DNA of 43,390 bases. Origin: Plakobranchus ocellatus. Taxonomy: Eukaryota > Mollusca > Gastropoda > Plakobranchidae. The notes beneath the pieces are model-generated. The model did no database searches, was not told the origin of the DNA, and saw only the letters and a program-made list of their open reading frames with translations. Every line of letters begins with the position of its first letter. The stretch's first letter is position 1. The DNA lies in assembly GCA_019648995.1 (NCBI GenBank), contig BLXT01002422.1:35665-79054 (forward strand), in the 5' to 3' direction. Positions 20,898 through 33,332 of the stretch are shown piece after piece. A program made the position numbers and the translations under genes.

Positions 20898-21341
20898 ATG
20901 GCATTGCATCAAGAAGATCGCTGCCCGCCCCCTCGACCGACAGTCCCACCCTCACATTCACAGAACGGATCAAGTCATACACATAGCTCTTTGTCTCTCC
21001 CTGTGTACATAAAAACGTATGAAGATTTTCTCAAAGTCCATGACGCTGCCTACAAACTTGTAAATGCTGGTCTGGCAGCAGATGAGAGGGGGGAGGAAGA
21101 TGTAGCAGAGGTCAGCTACAGAGATGGGTTTCAGTTGATGGACAGGTGTCTTCGGTGTGACCTGGGGAATGGGGAGCTGGTGAGAGTGATGTCTCCGCGG
21201 CATTTGGAGCAGGCTCAGGACATGCAGACCAAACTTAACAAAACTCGACAACAGGTAATCTACAGACTGAGAGACCTGGAGACAAGAAACTCACAGCTGA
21301 GGAATCATGGCCACACTCAAGCTGAGATGGGAGAGTTACAG
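20898..21341 (+). CDS. SPART: Spartin coding exon 1 (MIT domain)
   Basis: 148 codons, donor TTACAG/GTGGGC, phase 0. A Pro/Ser-rich N-terminus precedes the MIT helices, then a polar helix RQQVIYRLRDLETRNSQLRN. The transcribed exon may begin at 20847, after a T-rich acceptor ending AATGTAG, which would leave 51 bases of 5' UTR. Confidence 0.92.
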
Positions 21342-24300
21342 GTGGGCTAAATTTTTATGGTAACAATAATTATAAATGTCTAAAACATCTAAATACAAAA
21401 TACTTCTAAATGTTTGCCTACAAGTTGCACAAACTTTTGTAGCATTTAGTTGTGTGCACAATGAAGATACTATCTGAAAGATGAAAACTCTTCGTATAAA
21501 ATGATCAGTCATCAGCTTATTTTCTTGAATCTATTATTTTATTCTGCATACTCTATAAAATTTAGTCTTCCTTATATTTTTTTCTTTGTGTTCCAAGCGT
21601 TGTTACAAACTCCTCACTAGTGTGGTCTTCTGCTCTTGTTAGTTTTTTTCTAGATTATTTTTGCAAGCAGTAATTTATGTCTGTCCAGGTTATCAAAATC
21701 TTTTGGTTTGGAAGGAAGAAGTTTTCACGAAAAGAGCTGTATTCAGACCATCAGTGCTATGGTCATGATGGAATTGGACTGGATCAACACTTGAACCTTA
21801 GAAAGAGATAGATCATCAAAACGCTCATAGATAAAAATTAGGCTAGTAAAAAGTAGTTTTCTGGTGCTTGTGATTCACCTCTGAATTTTCCTGCTGAAAA
21901 CTTTATTAGATTCAATGTGTCTTAAGCCTATTTATTTTCTGTCACAGCATATTTTTTTTTCCAGTAGAACTATTATTTCATTTATGTATAGACCTGCATC
22001 TCGATTCATATTGTGAGACATCTGTACTTTTATTTGCTTATGGGTAAGGATTTTTTGTTGTTTCATTTTGTCCTCGCCACAAATATAAAATTTTGACTTT
22101 TACTTCCCACAATGCTTTGCTCCTCAATAAAGTCACCCCATTCCCCTGTGGGAGCATGTGCCCTCCCATCGTATGAGGAGGCTCTGTCAGATTCAGCATC
22201 CCAGCCTCCAGCTTATGATGAGGATGAACTCACAGCTCTGGGTGAAAGTTTAATGTTGGCTGAGGCCGGCACGACTGCTCCTCCGGCAAATGCGACTGAA
22301 TTATTGAGGTGGGAAATTTTCTGAACTAAAGATTTTAGCATGGATTTATTATAGCATTATTTTTTGTATGTGTGTATAATTTGAAGGTTTTTTTGAATGT
22401 TGACTTTTCCTTGAAAACCTTTACTTATATACTTTTTAAAAAAAAATATTTTTGTTATAAATTTACACGTAATTATTTTTTATGTAATCTGAAATGTTTC
22501 AAAGTGCCAAGATATTAGGCTACTTACAAGAGTGAATAATGTATCCAGCTTCTGGCAAGTTAGAATCTGCTCTTTATATTAAGTGTAATATCTGAGGGAA
22601 TTAGAATACAACCAAAATATTTTTTGTTGCTTCTCCGAATCTAGAGTGAAAATACTGAAATAGGTGAAAATCATTTTTATATTTGTAGCAAATTTTTTTA
22701 CAAATTTCTACTTTCTTCGCTTGCCAGCATCCCTGATGGTGTCCAGATATTTTTCATCTCACCCAATGGTCTTGTGTCCGCCCCTTCATATCCAGCAGCG
22801 TTGCATATTGTGACTTTTGATAGGGAAGCAGGACAAGAACCGTCAGGACATACAGGGGCCCCACCTGCATTTTTATATGTGAGCTTTGTTTTTTTAACAG
22901 ATTTTCTCAAAAATCTTTTTGTTTCATTTTTGTATAATATGTTTCATGCATTAAGTTTGTTCACAATTATTTGATTTGGAATTCTCTTCCTTGTTGTATC
23001 ATTCACATGGACAACAGGATCATTTTGACTGCTTTGCTGTTATACAATTTTTCTTTCTCTTGCATGCTGAATTGGATTACCTTCATTCTAGTGCAGATCT
23101 AGATTTAAATTCATGTGCCATCTATGCATTTTCTAGAATAAAGATTAGTACCCTGTTTAGGTCTAAATCTTAAGAGAAACAAGATTCTTGTTTTATTTTG
23201 GTCAAATTTAACATGTTTACTCCAGATCTAAATATCTAGTGTTAAATTTTTAATATAGCTGTGCACAAACACACACGCACGCACACACGCACGCACACAC
23301 GCACTCACTCACTCACTCACTCACTCACTCACTGTATGTACAATCAGCACTACAAAAATTAGATGGTTTCAAAGCTTAAAATTTCCATATGGCTGGAAAA
23401 CCAATCCTTATCTGAGAAAGTCCAGTAAATATGGCTCTACTTGAAGAATATACAAAATAAAATTGTATTGTGTTGGTGACTACAACTTATAAGCTCATAA
23501 GAGCATTAAATTTTGGTATACAATGTATATACAGAGCATTAGTGGGATTTAGAAAAAATTCCATTGGGACCAGAGAACTGGCTTTATTCCAAGCAAGGTT
23601 GATAAAAACTGTAAAAAAATTATTTCAAATAAATATTTTGTTTTAGAGATTATTTTAAGGAAAACTTCCTGGATATTGTAATATTATAGTTGAATTTTAA
23701 ATCTGTTATCTGTTACTTTAGAATCTCATTTTTTATGAATTACAATCATAAATCTTAAGTCATGGGCAACAGACAAGGGTAGCAATAACAACTTTATAAG
23801 GTTAACTGAGAATATGTATGAGTGGAGGAACATGATCGCCAATGTCTGTTCCAGACAAGGTACCTGATGATGATGATGACAATCACATTAATGATTATAT
23901 TCTCTGTTGTGATTATTCCCAGTATGTTGTATATTTTTCGTAATAAGTTTACTTTTCTGTTGTGGTCAGGTTGGAGAATGGGTGTATCCTCTCATCCCAG
24001 GCACATCTCCATCCCTACACACCAGCTATGGTGCATACATCTTCCCTGATGTGACCACTGGACAATCAGGTAAGAGGGTTTTTTTAGCAAGGTATCTTTA
24101 GCTTAAGTGCCCTGAAAGTCATTTTGTTCCCAACTCCACAAGCAATGAAAACTGTTACAAATAATGCCTTTTTCAGGACATACAGGACATTCCTGTGTTT
24201 ATGAGACCCAGTCACCGTTGCATTAGAGCACATCATCAAGTCTTATAGAGCCCGATCCCCATAAGAACGGGTCATGTTAAATCATCTCATCAGTCACATG

Positions 24301-24835
24301 TTTCTCAGCTGATTGAATTGTGCTTGAGGTGTATTTGAAATGGATCGTATGTAGAAAAGTCACCAAAGCTCAAGTTTGTAATGATAACCAACCATAAATG
24401 GTAGCTGTTTAGACAGAAGTCTTCGTGTCTTATTCGACCGGATCACGGCCAAACCGGTTGATCAAACTGCTCTCTCTTACAAACACGTAGATCTCATTTT
24501 GTGCATATCAACACTATTTACAGGATTATAAAAAAAACCTTAACTATCCTATCCCCGTGTAAATACAAATAGTTAACATTTGCTCTTACACTGAGTTGAT
24601 AAATGCAAGAAACTGACTGAGTCGTTAATGCAAGGGACTGGAGTGGTACACAGTAATCAAAACTGTCCCAAGCCTGTTTTAGATCTTCCTGCCACAGAAT
24701 TCAGCACCAAACAGTCAACTCATCTCTCCCTTATGACATGGGCTTTGACCTTGAAGGGCTTAAGGCAGACCCTTGAAAAACCTGGCTGACAACAGCCAAA
24801 ACTACAAGTTAATCTCTCTCTCTATCTCTCTCTTT

Positions 24836-24877
<42 letters not shown>

Positions 24878-24884
24878 TTTTCTT

Positions 24885-24929
<45 letters not shown>

Positions 24930-27900
24930 CTCTCTCCCTCTCCCCTTACTCTCTGTGTTGTTGTAGTATTAGTAGTGGTGGTGGTGGAAGAGATTTACAT
25001 GCCATATAATTTTTTTTTCTTAGAAAGCAAGCAGGTCACATGGCAATGTTAAGTTGTTCCTGCAAGTTTATGAATCCAGTCTGTTGCAACCCAATGTTAC
25101 CATTCTGCATATAAAGTGCATATATACTTCACTGTATCGTAGGTTCAGCTGTGGGTCTTATGTTACCTGAACAGGAGCCCGGTGTACGGCAACAGTTTGA
25201 GAATCTCATCAACAGGTTTACAGTTATGGGTTCAGAGGTCAGCGGGCATCAGGAACAGCCTGCCTCCGTCGCTGTTGAGACTGGCAGAGAGGTGAGAATA
25301 TGATAACAACCAGCCACCTTATTGGCTCAGTGAACGCAGTAACGCACCTGACCAGTGGTAATGTCTTGAAGTTCAAGCCACACAATCTAATAAACAATGG
25401 TCTTCTCTATTTCCATTGACACTGGCTTAGATGCTACAGCTCAGAATTCAGACTTGTTGGAGGGTTGTTTTTTTAAATTAATCATCACAATTATTATCTT
25501 TGCAAACAAATTTTGCATTCATGCTGGGAGTTACGATTGTCCTCACTATTGATTGACTTGAAAAAGTAAAAGAGGCCATCGTTTGCTAAAACAATGGAGG
25601 AAAAAAAAAGAAAAAGAAGCATAAAAGTGTAAGTAGAAAAAGGTAAAAACCCAGGATTGAATGTATTGGATTGCTTGAATCTAAAAATTGAGATGTTTTG
25701 ATTTTTTTTAACACACTCAGCTGAATGAAAGAAAAAAAATTGCCAGAGATAATGATTGAATATTCTAAGATAAGCCAAATATTTTGAAGGTGCTTCCAAA
25801 AGTTTAATATCGCTCAAAATATCCTGTGTGCGTTTCTGTCCTTGCTGTGTTTATAGTGAGCATCTATTGTTGATAAAAAGTTTTAACATGTTCTTCTAAA
25901 GAATTGAGTGAACACATCAGACAGGAGAACCAAGTAGCCAACTAAGATCAAGCTGATCTTTCCAATGGCATGCGGCTGCAAAAAAGAGGTTCAGAAACTA
26001 AAAATAACAAACGCAATATCAAGAGTTGCATTTACCATGAGGTCAAGGACATAAAGCTAAAACTCCCCACTTGTCTTCAATCATTTCTGTAATAATTAGC
26101 TATATAATGTTGCGATATCCTTCCATCTGATATGCTACAAAACCAATAAATATAAAGCTTGGGAACTGAAAGAAAAGATTTTTTTTTATGTTGGTCATCA
26201 TTTGGATTTATTTTTTATTATTTTCTTTCAGGGTGAGGCAAGAGAAAATGAAGTTATAGAAGAAAAGGATACAGCTTCAAAAATATCAAAGGGCATCCTT
26301 GTTGGTAAAAAATAAGTGTTTGATCTGACATGTTGTACTTGTTTCCTTTAGTTAACAGTAGTTACCTTAGGCAAATGTTTTTTGTGGGAAGTTAAAGTAA
26401 TTTCCATTTTGCAGGCATACAGCTGGTTTGTATTGGTTACAATGCTTATGTAGAATATTGTAATTTTTTAAGTTAGCCCAGCTATGTTTATATTCCTTCA
26501 GCTGCTGACTGGATAGCTTGGGGTGTCGGCAAAGGGGCTGAGAAAGCAGGAGAGTTGATGAGGGCAGGATCAGAACGTATTCGCCGTGGATCTGAGCCAG
26601 TGGTAGAGCATCGCAAGGTGGATCCACGAGTCCAGCAAGGAGTTCAGTATGCAAGGAAAGCTACCCATGGAGCTGTTAAAGTCACTGGCTATATTGGTAA
26701 GAGCGAACTTTGGTTTATTTCTACAAATATTAATTTTTGCTTACATAATTTCTTTATGATTATTTCATTCAAAAACAACAACAAAAAAAGCAGTGGTGGG
26801 GGTTGGTGACCTAAAGGCTAGCAGACCTTCCCTGAAATCTGCAGTGACCTTTGTGTCTGGAATTCAAGCTCAAAGCTCACCATCAATGCATTGGACTGAT
26901 AATGAACTAGAAGGTTGAAATACCCTAGCAGTAAACAGGTTACTATGCAAACAAACACCTCATGCACCCCATATCCCAAATTGGTATATCATTACCCATT
27001 CCTTAGCATTGATCTTTGAAAGTAATCATTCTCATTTCCCATGGCACGTGCCTAACTTGAATCATTAGTATCGCAGTTTCATTGAGGTATTTTTTTTTAT
27101 GAATGAAGATGTATTATAACAGCAAAGGTTTGTGGATTGGGGAGAGAGGTAATTATATATAGGTTTGTTATGACAAGGAACTTTGATACTCTCCTATGAT
27201 GTTATCAGAAATACAGTGGACATCATGATAGTAACTTGATCTAATCTCAAACACTAACTTTCCAAATTAAGTATTTGCTAGAAGTATATTCACTGTACAA
27301 GAATAATCAATGACAAAGTTTACAAAGATTTTATTCCTTGCAAATTTTCCCAAAATGTATCATGTAGTTTGCAATGTGTATCAAAGAAGAATGTTGGCTT
27401 AAGTGATAGGTTTTAATATACGAATATTGGTCACAGATCTTGATACTTGCCTAAACCTTTTTTTTCAAGGAATCACCTTTTGCTGACTTTTCAGGGTTTT
27501 TTTCTTTACATACATTTGATAAACCCTCATAGAATGGAAATATACATTTTGTATCATTAATTTTTATTGTATTAGTTTTAATACCTTTGTTTCTTCATTG
27601 CATTAAAAGGGTCATTAAGGAAAAAATTCCTAATTACTGATGAAATTCAGTCTAGACATTCTTTTTTAATTGCCATTTATGCAATCCTCTAAATTTACTC
27701 ACAGGCTACTTCACTCGCAACGTTTGCCTGAAAATTTTGTGGAAGGCTAAAATACCAATCCTGCAACTCCTGCGGATTCCAATTTCCGAATTTTTTTCAC
27801 ATATTAATTTCACAACAGTTACAGCATCTGTTAGCTTAGCCATTTAGCTTTCGAATGATATAGGCGAAGTTTGTTTCGGATGATTAGTACAAGCAGGAGA

Positions 27901-30444
27901 GCAATTTTACGACACCTCTAGCAGCTACCAGTTTGCGACTGATTTCTAGATGGAGTCTCATAGATTAAGACTATGATGAAAATTTAGATATTGATCGCAT
28001 GGTGGGAAATGTATAAGATCCACATTATGAGCCCCCAAAGCGTAAAAAGGCCAAGTCTAGTCTCCCCAAAGGTAAAAGTCTAGTTTTCAGTGAGTTGAAG
28101 TGTCACAGCTGTGCAATATAGCTTGCACAGTACCTGGTAGTTCTTTATTTCTTATTATTGTATGACTTAAATATTAACTTGATTTAAGTGTATGAATTTT
28201 TTTTTCTGCTCTTGGCAGTGAACAAACTTGGGGAAGCGACTGTTGTGCTTGCAAAGCAGATAGCCCCCCATGTGCGGAGGCAAGGGGAAAAAGTCGTACC
28301 CAAGTCTCTTACAAAAGAGGACAGCACAGGAAAGTCCAAACTTGATGGTGTGGTCAAGGTGGCAGCATCAGGCCTGCAGGGTGAGAGGGGATCTGCTTCT
28401 TTTTGTCTGCTTCATGTTTCTCAAATGAAAGGATTAGTCAAGGAATAAATCAGTGTTTATAAAGAAAAGTACTGTTATCTTGGATCAAATGGATTAGTGA
28501 TGTGCAGACATTTATACTGAATTACTTTTGCATGAACTTGTGGTGGACAAAACTTAATTGCTATCTCATTGTTATTACCATATTAAAAATAATAAGTAAA
28601 AGAACAAAAAAAAAATTGCATCACTGCGAGTATACATTTTTTCTTTTAATGACAGTGAGTTTTTAAAGTTATTCTTAAAGTGAAATTGATATCACCTCTA
28701 AAATTGCAAAGATGTAAAATGTCCTCAACTTTTTTCCCTTTCTAAATTCAGAAGTAGGTAAAGCATGGACCAGACCTGTCTAATCCCAGTTCTAGTGAAG
28801 TATGCATTTCATTGTCGGACCATTTCATTGTTTGTTACAAGGACATTTTTTTTCAATTTGCCTAACTTGTTTTATTCCAATTTGATTGTGTTAGGATTTG
28901 GTACAGTGTTTATGGGTCTCGAGCATGCAGCCAAGTCTCTCGGAAAAAGCCTGACTCAGGAGACAGTTCAGGTTGTCACCCACAAGTAAGTAACTTTTAA
29001 AGACAAAAAAATGAGCAAATAAAGAAAAATAATCAAACTTGCAGTTTGTGAATCTCATTACATGGTAAATAATAAGAATATTATATGTTGACCTAAAGGC
29101 TCTAAAAAGTATAGCAGCATTCATGTGCTCCATTAGAATGTTTGTGCAAACACGGAATGAGAAGAGTGGGATGTTTTGAAAGTAATAGAAAAACTTACTT
29201 TAACTTACTCGAGGCTAACCAGGCAAAAATTGCCAGCATCCTTTTCAATCCAGGCTTGCAAATGTTGTAGGAATGGTCTCAAGCCGTGCAGTAACCTTTC
29301 ATTTCATTTCATGAGAAGTTGTTAGGGAATTGGGCAAGAACTTTTCACGTTATTGAAAATTGAAGGCATTCGATTCTATTGGTCTGTGTATTGTTGATAG
29401 TTGCACTTTCTCAGCACAACTGTTTGACAATGCCTGCAAGAAAAACAAACATTTTTGAAACTTTTAAAGACTAAAATGAGTCTAGCAGCTCTGAAGATGA
29501 TCTTGAAGGGGATGAGAATCCTGATTTTGTAGCAGACGGAAGCCCCAGTGATGATTCTGATGATGAGTTGAGCAGTTCTAGATAGAGATTTAGATCTTAA
29601 GTTTTTAGACTTATGTTGTCCACAGCTAGGTCTAGTTCAACGGGGAAAATCTTGTGAAGCAGCTAGATCTACACCTGTTGGAAAATCTTGTAGATCTTAT
29701 AGCGTAGATGACGAAATTTTTTTCAAAAAGCAACAAAGTGCATAAGAATTTTTTTTTATAATTAATAATAAGATTTGTTGGACAACTGATACAGCATCAA
29801 ACACCAATTTACATTTAAAAAACCAATAACAGATGATGCCTCTATGTTTTTTTGTTTCTTTTTGTACTTATTTAGATCTGCGTAATGTGTAAAAATGGTG
29901 TCAATATCATATTAGGAAGTATCTTTTCCAAATTTTTTAAACTTCCCCCCAAAACTCCCAGTCTCTTGTGTATTTAGACCCGTTAAAGGCCCAGTCTCGT
30001 GTGAGTTAACCTTCTTTATCAGTGGCAAATTTGTAGAGTTTCAATCTTGGCAGTAATGTGTAAGCTTTTATATTATCATTCTAACTCTTAAAAAAGGTGC
30101 CCTTGACTAGTTTTGTTTTGTTCTGTTTTGTTATTAATCCTATAAAGGTGAGCTAAGCAAGTTCTTTAATTTGATGACATTGACTCACTCTCGGCAGGTA
30201 TGGAGATGAAGCTGGTGCCTTGACAGAGAACACCATGTATGCTGCAGGCAATGTAGCCATGGCAGCTTACAATGTGGATAACATAGGGATCAAAGCCGTG
30301 GCCAAACGCACTGCAAAAGAGACAGGCAAGGCTGTGCTTCACGACCTGCACAATGAGAAACAAGCGAAAGGAGGAAAGGATGGGCAAACAAGACAACCTC
30401 CTGACTATGGTAGTTCTGGTGATACTGGCAGGAAGCATCGCTGA
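20898..30444 (+). CDS. SPART: Spartin, complete coding region, 10 exons
   Basis: Exons 20898-21341, 22133-22308, 22728-22878, 23970-24069, 25143-25291, 26232-26304, 26502-26696, 28219-28380, 28895-28985 and 30198-30444 join in phase to 595 codons plus TGA (human 666). The ATG follows an in-frame TGA at 20880. Domains: MIT, about residues 37-115 (YEDFLKVHDAAYKLVNAGL; in human spartin it binds IST1); PPAY at 173-176, the site that binds NEDD4-type ubiquitin ligases in human; a conserved centre from VQIFF..SAPSYP (213-) to YGAYIFPD; and a senescence domain, about 357-548 (ADWIAWGVGKGAEKAG, QIAPHVRRQGEKVVPKS, LDGVVKVAASGLQG, YNVDNIGIKAVAKRTAKETG). In mammals spartin acts in endosomal trafficking, cytokinesis and lipid-droplet turnover. 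It appears as an ordinary intact single copy. Confidence 0.95.
22133..22308 (+). CDS. SPART: Spartin coding exon 2 (PPAY motif)
   Basis: Acceptor CTCAATAAAG/TCACCC, the nearest phase-compatible AG; donor GAG/GTGGGA. It encodes LPSYEEALSDSASQPPAYDE, a pair of PY-type motifs in an otherwise low-conservation linker. The exact acceptor is less sure than the rest. Confidence 0.8.
22728..22878 (+). CDS. SPART: Spartin coding exon 3
   Basis: Acceptor CGCTTGCCAG; donor TAT/GTGAGC. It encodes (S)IPDGVQIFFISPNGLVSAP and SYPAALHIVTF, closely matching the human IPNGVQIFF...SAPSYP segment. Confidence 0.93.
23266..23333 (+). repeat. CA/ACGC and (ACTC)n microsatellite
   Basis: Alternating ACAC/ACGC units followed by about eight ACTC units. 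Confidence 0.95.
23970..24069 (+). CDS. SPART: Spartin coding exon 4
   Basis: Acceptor TGTGGTCAG; donor TCAG/GTAAGA. It encodes VGEWVYPLIPGTSPSLHTSY and GAYIFPDVTTGQS, equivalent to the human WLYPLVP...GAYMFPD segment. Confidence 0.93.
24808..24945 (+). repeat. (CT)n microsatellite
   Basis: CT units with TTT interruptions. Confidence 0.95.
25143..25291 (+). CDS. SPART: Spartin coding exon 5
   Basis: Acceptor TGTATCGTAG; donor GAGAG/GTGAGA. It encodes SAVGLMLPEQEPGVRQQFEN and a polar linker. It matches the human VGVVLSSELPEDDRELFEDLL position. Confidence 0.9.
26232..26304 (+). CDS. SPART: Spartin coding exon 6
   Basis: Acceptor TTTTCTTTCAG; donor GTTG/GTAAAA. It encodes an acidic linker, GEARENEVIEEKDTASKISK, then GILV, leading into the senescence domain. 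Confidence 0.88.
26502..26696 (+). CDS. SPART: Spartin coding exon 7 (senescence domain start)
   Basis: Acceptor ATTCCTTCAG; donor ATTG/GTAAGA. It encodes (A)ADWIAWGVGKGAEKAGEL, SERIRRGSEPV and VQYARKATHGAVKVTGYI, matching human SWVSWGLVKGAEITG...AKQATGGAAKVSQFL. Confidence 0.95.
27957..28121 (+). pseudogene. Unrecognised basic protein-like remnant
   Basis: One frame reads DYDENLDIDRMVGNV, a TAA, then DPHYEPPKRKKAKSSLPKGK and SLVFSELKCHSCAI before a stop. The acid-then-basic composition, with a nuclear-localisation-like PPKRKKAK, suggests a broken transposase or nuclear protein, but I do not recognise a family. Confidence 0.25.
28219..28380 (+). CDS. SPART: Spartin coding exon 8
   Basis: Acceptor CTCTTGGCAG; donor CAGG/GTGAGA. 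It encodes NKLGEATVVLAKQIAPHVRR, QGEKVVPKSL and KLDGVVKVAASGLQG of the senescence domain. Confidence 0.95.
28895..28985 (+). CDS. SPART: Spartin coding exon 9
   Basis: Acceptor GATTGTGTTAG; donor CACAA/GTAAGT. It encodes (G)FGTVFMGLEHAAKSLGKS and LTQETVQVVTH. Confidence 0.94.
29430..29585 (+). pseudogene. Acidic Ser-rich remnant, possible transposase N-terminus
   Basis: From an ATG the frame reads MPARKTNIFETFKD, one TAA, then NESSSSEDDLEGDENPDFVA and SPSDDSDDELSSSR to a TAG. Acidic Ser/Asp-rich N-termini are common in piggyBac-type transposases, but no catalytic domain follows, so the family is a guess. Confidence 0.25.
30198..30444 (+). CDS. SPART: Spartin terminal coding exon
   Basis: Acceptor TCTCGGCAG; TGA at 30442-30444. 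It encodes YGDEAGALTENTMYAAGNVA, YNVDNIGIKAVAKRTAKETG and a basic, Gly-rich tail ending GDTGRKHR. Confidence 0.94.
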
Positions 30445-33330
30445 CAGGTCCCGACACTCTCAATCCTCGGCAGATCAAACGAAAGTGATAACTCCTCAAC
30501 ATCTGTTGCAAACAAATGCTGTGTTGTAGAGCAGACAATCAAATAATAGTCATCGAAAATGTTCAATGTATGCATCGTCATTCTGCATTCAAGCTTCAAC
30601 ATCAGATATAAATGGCGGACAATTTTCTCTGGGATGAACTGCGAACTGCTTGGAAGAGGCAAAAGCATTTGGTCTTTCATTTTGATTTTCTCTTTCTTCC
30701 TATCCTTTTTTTACAGTTGACTAGATTATTCAGTCCTTGAACAATCTGTGGCCGAATGATTTTTTTCTTCTTCCCTACTCATAAATTTGCTGACAAATTT
30801 TTTGTTTTCGCATTTCATAGTTGTGATGAACATTTAATTATACATTGCTATTCATAGAAATCTAATATCTGTTGATAACTTATTGGGCAGTTCTTAATTT
30901 AAAGGCTGCAATTTGATTCTATGAAATTGGGCTCATTTGAAACAATATTTTTTTTCTATAATGAAGTGTCCATTTCATGTATGTTTTAAATATGTGATAT
31001 TTTATTCATGTAGATTTGAACAATTCTATTGATTTGCATCAAAAATTTGCCTCTAAAATCAAAGTATTATTCTCCTCATTTTTAATTTTTAATGTAAGAT
31101 TTTAAACCATTTTTTTTAATGAAATCTGCAAACACAATTTAAAAAATTCAATTGTTGAAAATTAATTTTTGTCCATTGTTATCAGAGGTAAACAAAAATT
31201 ATCTTAAGCATTGGTTTTCTTGCTGCAGACTTAATGTGTATTTAATTGAGCTAATTGGCTAAACTTGGCTACTTTTTTGTTTGACTTTAAAAAAATGTAA
31301 AACCTATCAAATATAGAGGTGTTATTGTTTTGTTTTTCATTCTGCTGCTAAAATTGTTATAGGTGGAGGGATTAACACTCTCTGTTACAATCAATAACTG
31401 TCAATCAGTCGAGTAACTCTTGATTTCATCAATCACTGTTGAACTGAACACCATATTTTTGAAATTCTGAAATTAAATAGGAAAAAAATGATCTTTAAAA
31501 ATTTTCTTGTTTTTTGGCCAGTATCTGTGTCAAATGACCATTGTTTTTTTTGTTGTTGTTGTTGTTTTTTTTTCTAAATGATTTATGTATGCCATTGAAA
31601 TGTCAAATTTTTAAGCTGTTTCCATCATCAAACCATTGCAGGGGACTCACTGATTCTCAAATATTTGCAACTTTTGCTGACAGAGCCATTTTTTTTTTTC
31701 TTTGATCAAAAAACAGCCAGCCATTGTGTTTGCCCAACTATTAGATCCAACTTTTCATAGCTGGCCAAGAACCAAGGCAATTTATTTGTATATCTTCATT
31801 ATGTGTAATGTTATAATCATGGTCTTAAAAACTTCTGAAGGTAGAGCTATTTAAGCTTGAGAAGTGGATGGTTGTGCAGTGGAAAATCTGATAAAACATG
31901 GGTTTTTTGTCTTGCTTCAAATAATTTTTCAGAAGGAAATGAAGATCGGCCATTTGTTTTCCACTTTTGAACTTTTTTGATATGTCATTGGACCCGATTA
32001 TGTTTGACACACCCAGAAAGTGTAAATGCAGTGGATGTCTACATGGAAATTGTTAAATACTGACTTTACAGATGTGAATGATGATTTCAAATAAAAAAGG
32101 GAAATAATTATTTTCGAAAATGGAAAAAAAAAAAGAAACGGAATAAATTTATAAACTAAGTTACATATGGAAAAAGGTGAGAATAACAATAAGCATATAC
32201 AGTTGCTTTTTCTACCGATTTTGAGATAATTTGCCTCTTACTTTGTAGAGGTTGTGTGTTTTTAGTTTCCGTCTTACGGCATTTGTGAAAATTAGTGAGC
32301 TCAGTGGTTCTGCAACAAAAGTCCTAAAATTATGATTTCATAAAACCGAAATTCATGTAAAACATAAGTTTTCAGGGAAGGGTGTTTGTTGGGTTTCATC
32401 CTAAATGTAGATTTAAAGCAAAAAAAAGATCCCTTTTTTAACATGGTTTTAGTATGCCTGTGTCCAAAATGCAGCATTGTGAACTTATATGCAAAGCTCA
32501 GCAAAATAAATACTGTATGCACTATAATTGTTTTATGGTGCAGTGTATTGTTTACAACGTAATTAAGGTATATAAACTATACATTATCAACTATCAAACA
32601 AGATAGAATAAAAAATTGACTGTACTTTGTATAGAATCTCCATCTTGCCCCAGGAATCCTCAATAATGTAGATTTTTCTGATTTGATATAATCCTTGATT
32701 TTTGTACCGAAGAAAAAAAAATTGAGGTTTCACTCCATGATACAGATTTAATAACTAGCGATACAGTGCTTCATTTGGCTGTGGCAGAAATATTATTGGG
32801 TTTGCTCAGGAAAAATAGAAGGATAAAATTATTATTTTCTATGGATCATAGTAATTATATGTCTCTATATTCACACTCACAGCTAACATTTTACTGGGCA
32901 AGAATGCAAAAGAGCTGAAGGTAGACAAAGAATGATTTTGCAGTTGGTAGAAAAAGGATAAGATTTTTTTTTTACTTATGATTCTGTTGTATCGTGACTT
33001 TTTAAAATTTTTTGTACAGTCCTAATAATATTAGGAATCGTGTAAAAAGATTTTTTTTTTGCCAGTTATAAAAAGAAAGTATCTAAATAGCTATGCTATG
33101 CATGTTAATCATTTATTTATGATTGCCAAAGATTTACCAATGCCAAAAATATCTTAAGAAGTTACTCTAATTAAATAATAAATCACTTAAGAAACACGCT
33201 ATTTATAACAATTTCTAAGGCAACCTTCAGTCTACTTTTGTTTAAACCTATTTATAATAGTCACGCATTTTTACATGACTTTACATTTTTTAGTTCTGAT
33301 TTGACTTAACAATTGAAGAAAAGCCTCAAA
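30445..33330 (+). other. Spartin 3' UTR and flank
   Basis: AT-rich, gene-free. Candidate polyadenylation hexamers AATAAA lie near 32090 and 32506, so the 3' UTR may be long; the true end cannot be fixed. I see no repeat array. Confidence 0.45.
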
Positions 33331-33332
33331 TA

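Larger units (their letters stand above)
21342..26231 (+). other. Spartin introns 1-5
   Basis: Introns 21342-22132, 22309-22727, 22879-23969, 24070-25142 and 25292-26231. The third holds a CA/ACGC plus (ACTC)n array (23266-23333); the fourth a (CT)n array (about 24808-24945). Nothing else is recognised. Confidence 0.65.
26697..30197 (+). other. Spartin introns 7-9
   Basis: Introns 26697-28218, 28381-28894 and 28986-30197. They contain two protein-like remnants (27957-28121 and 29430-29585), listed separately. No alternative spartin exon is seen. Confidence 0.6.
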
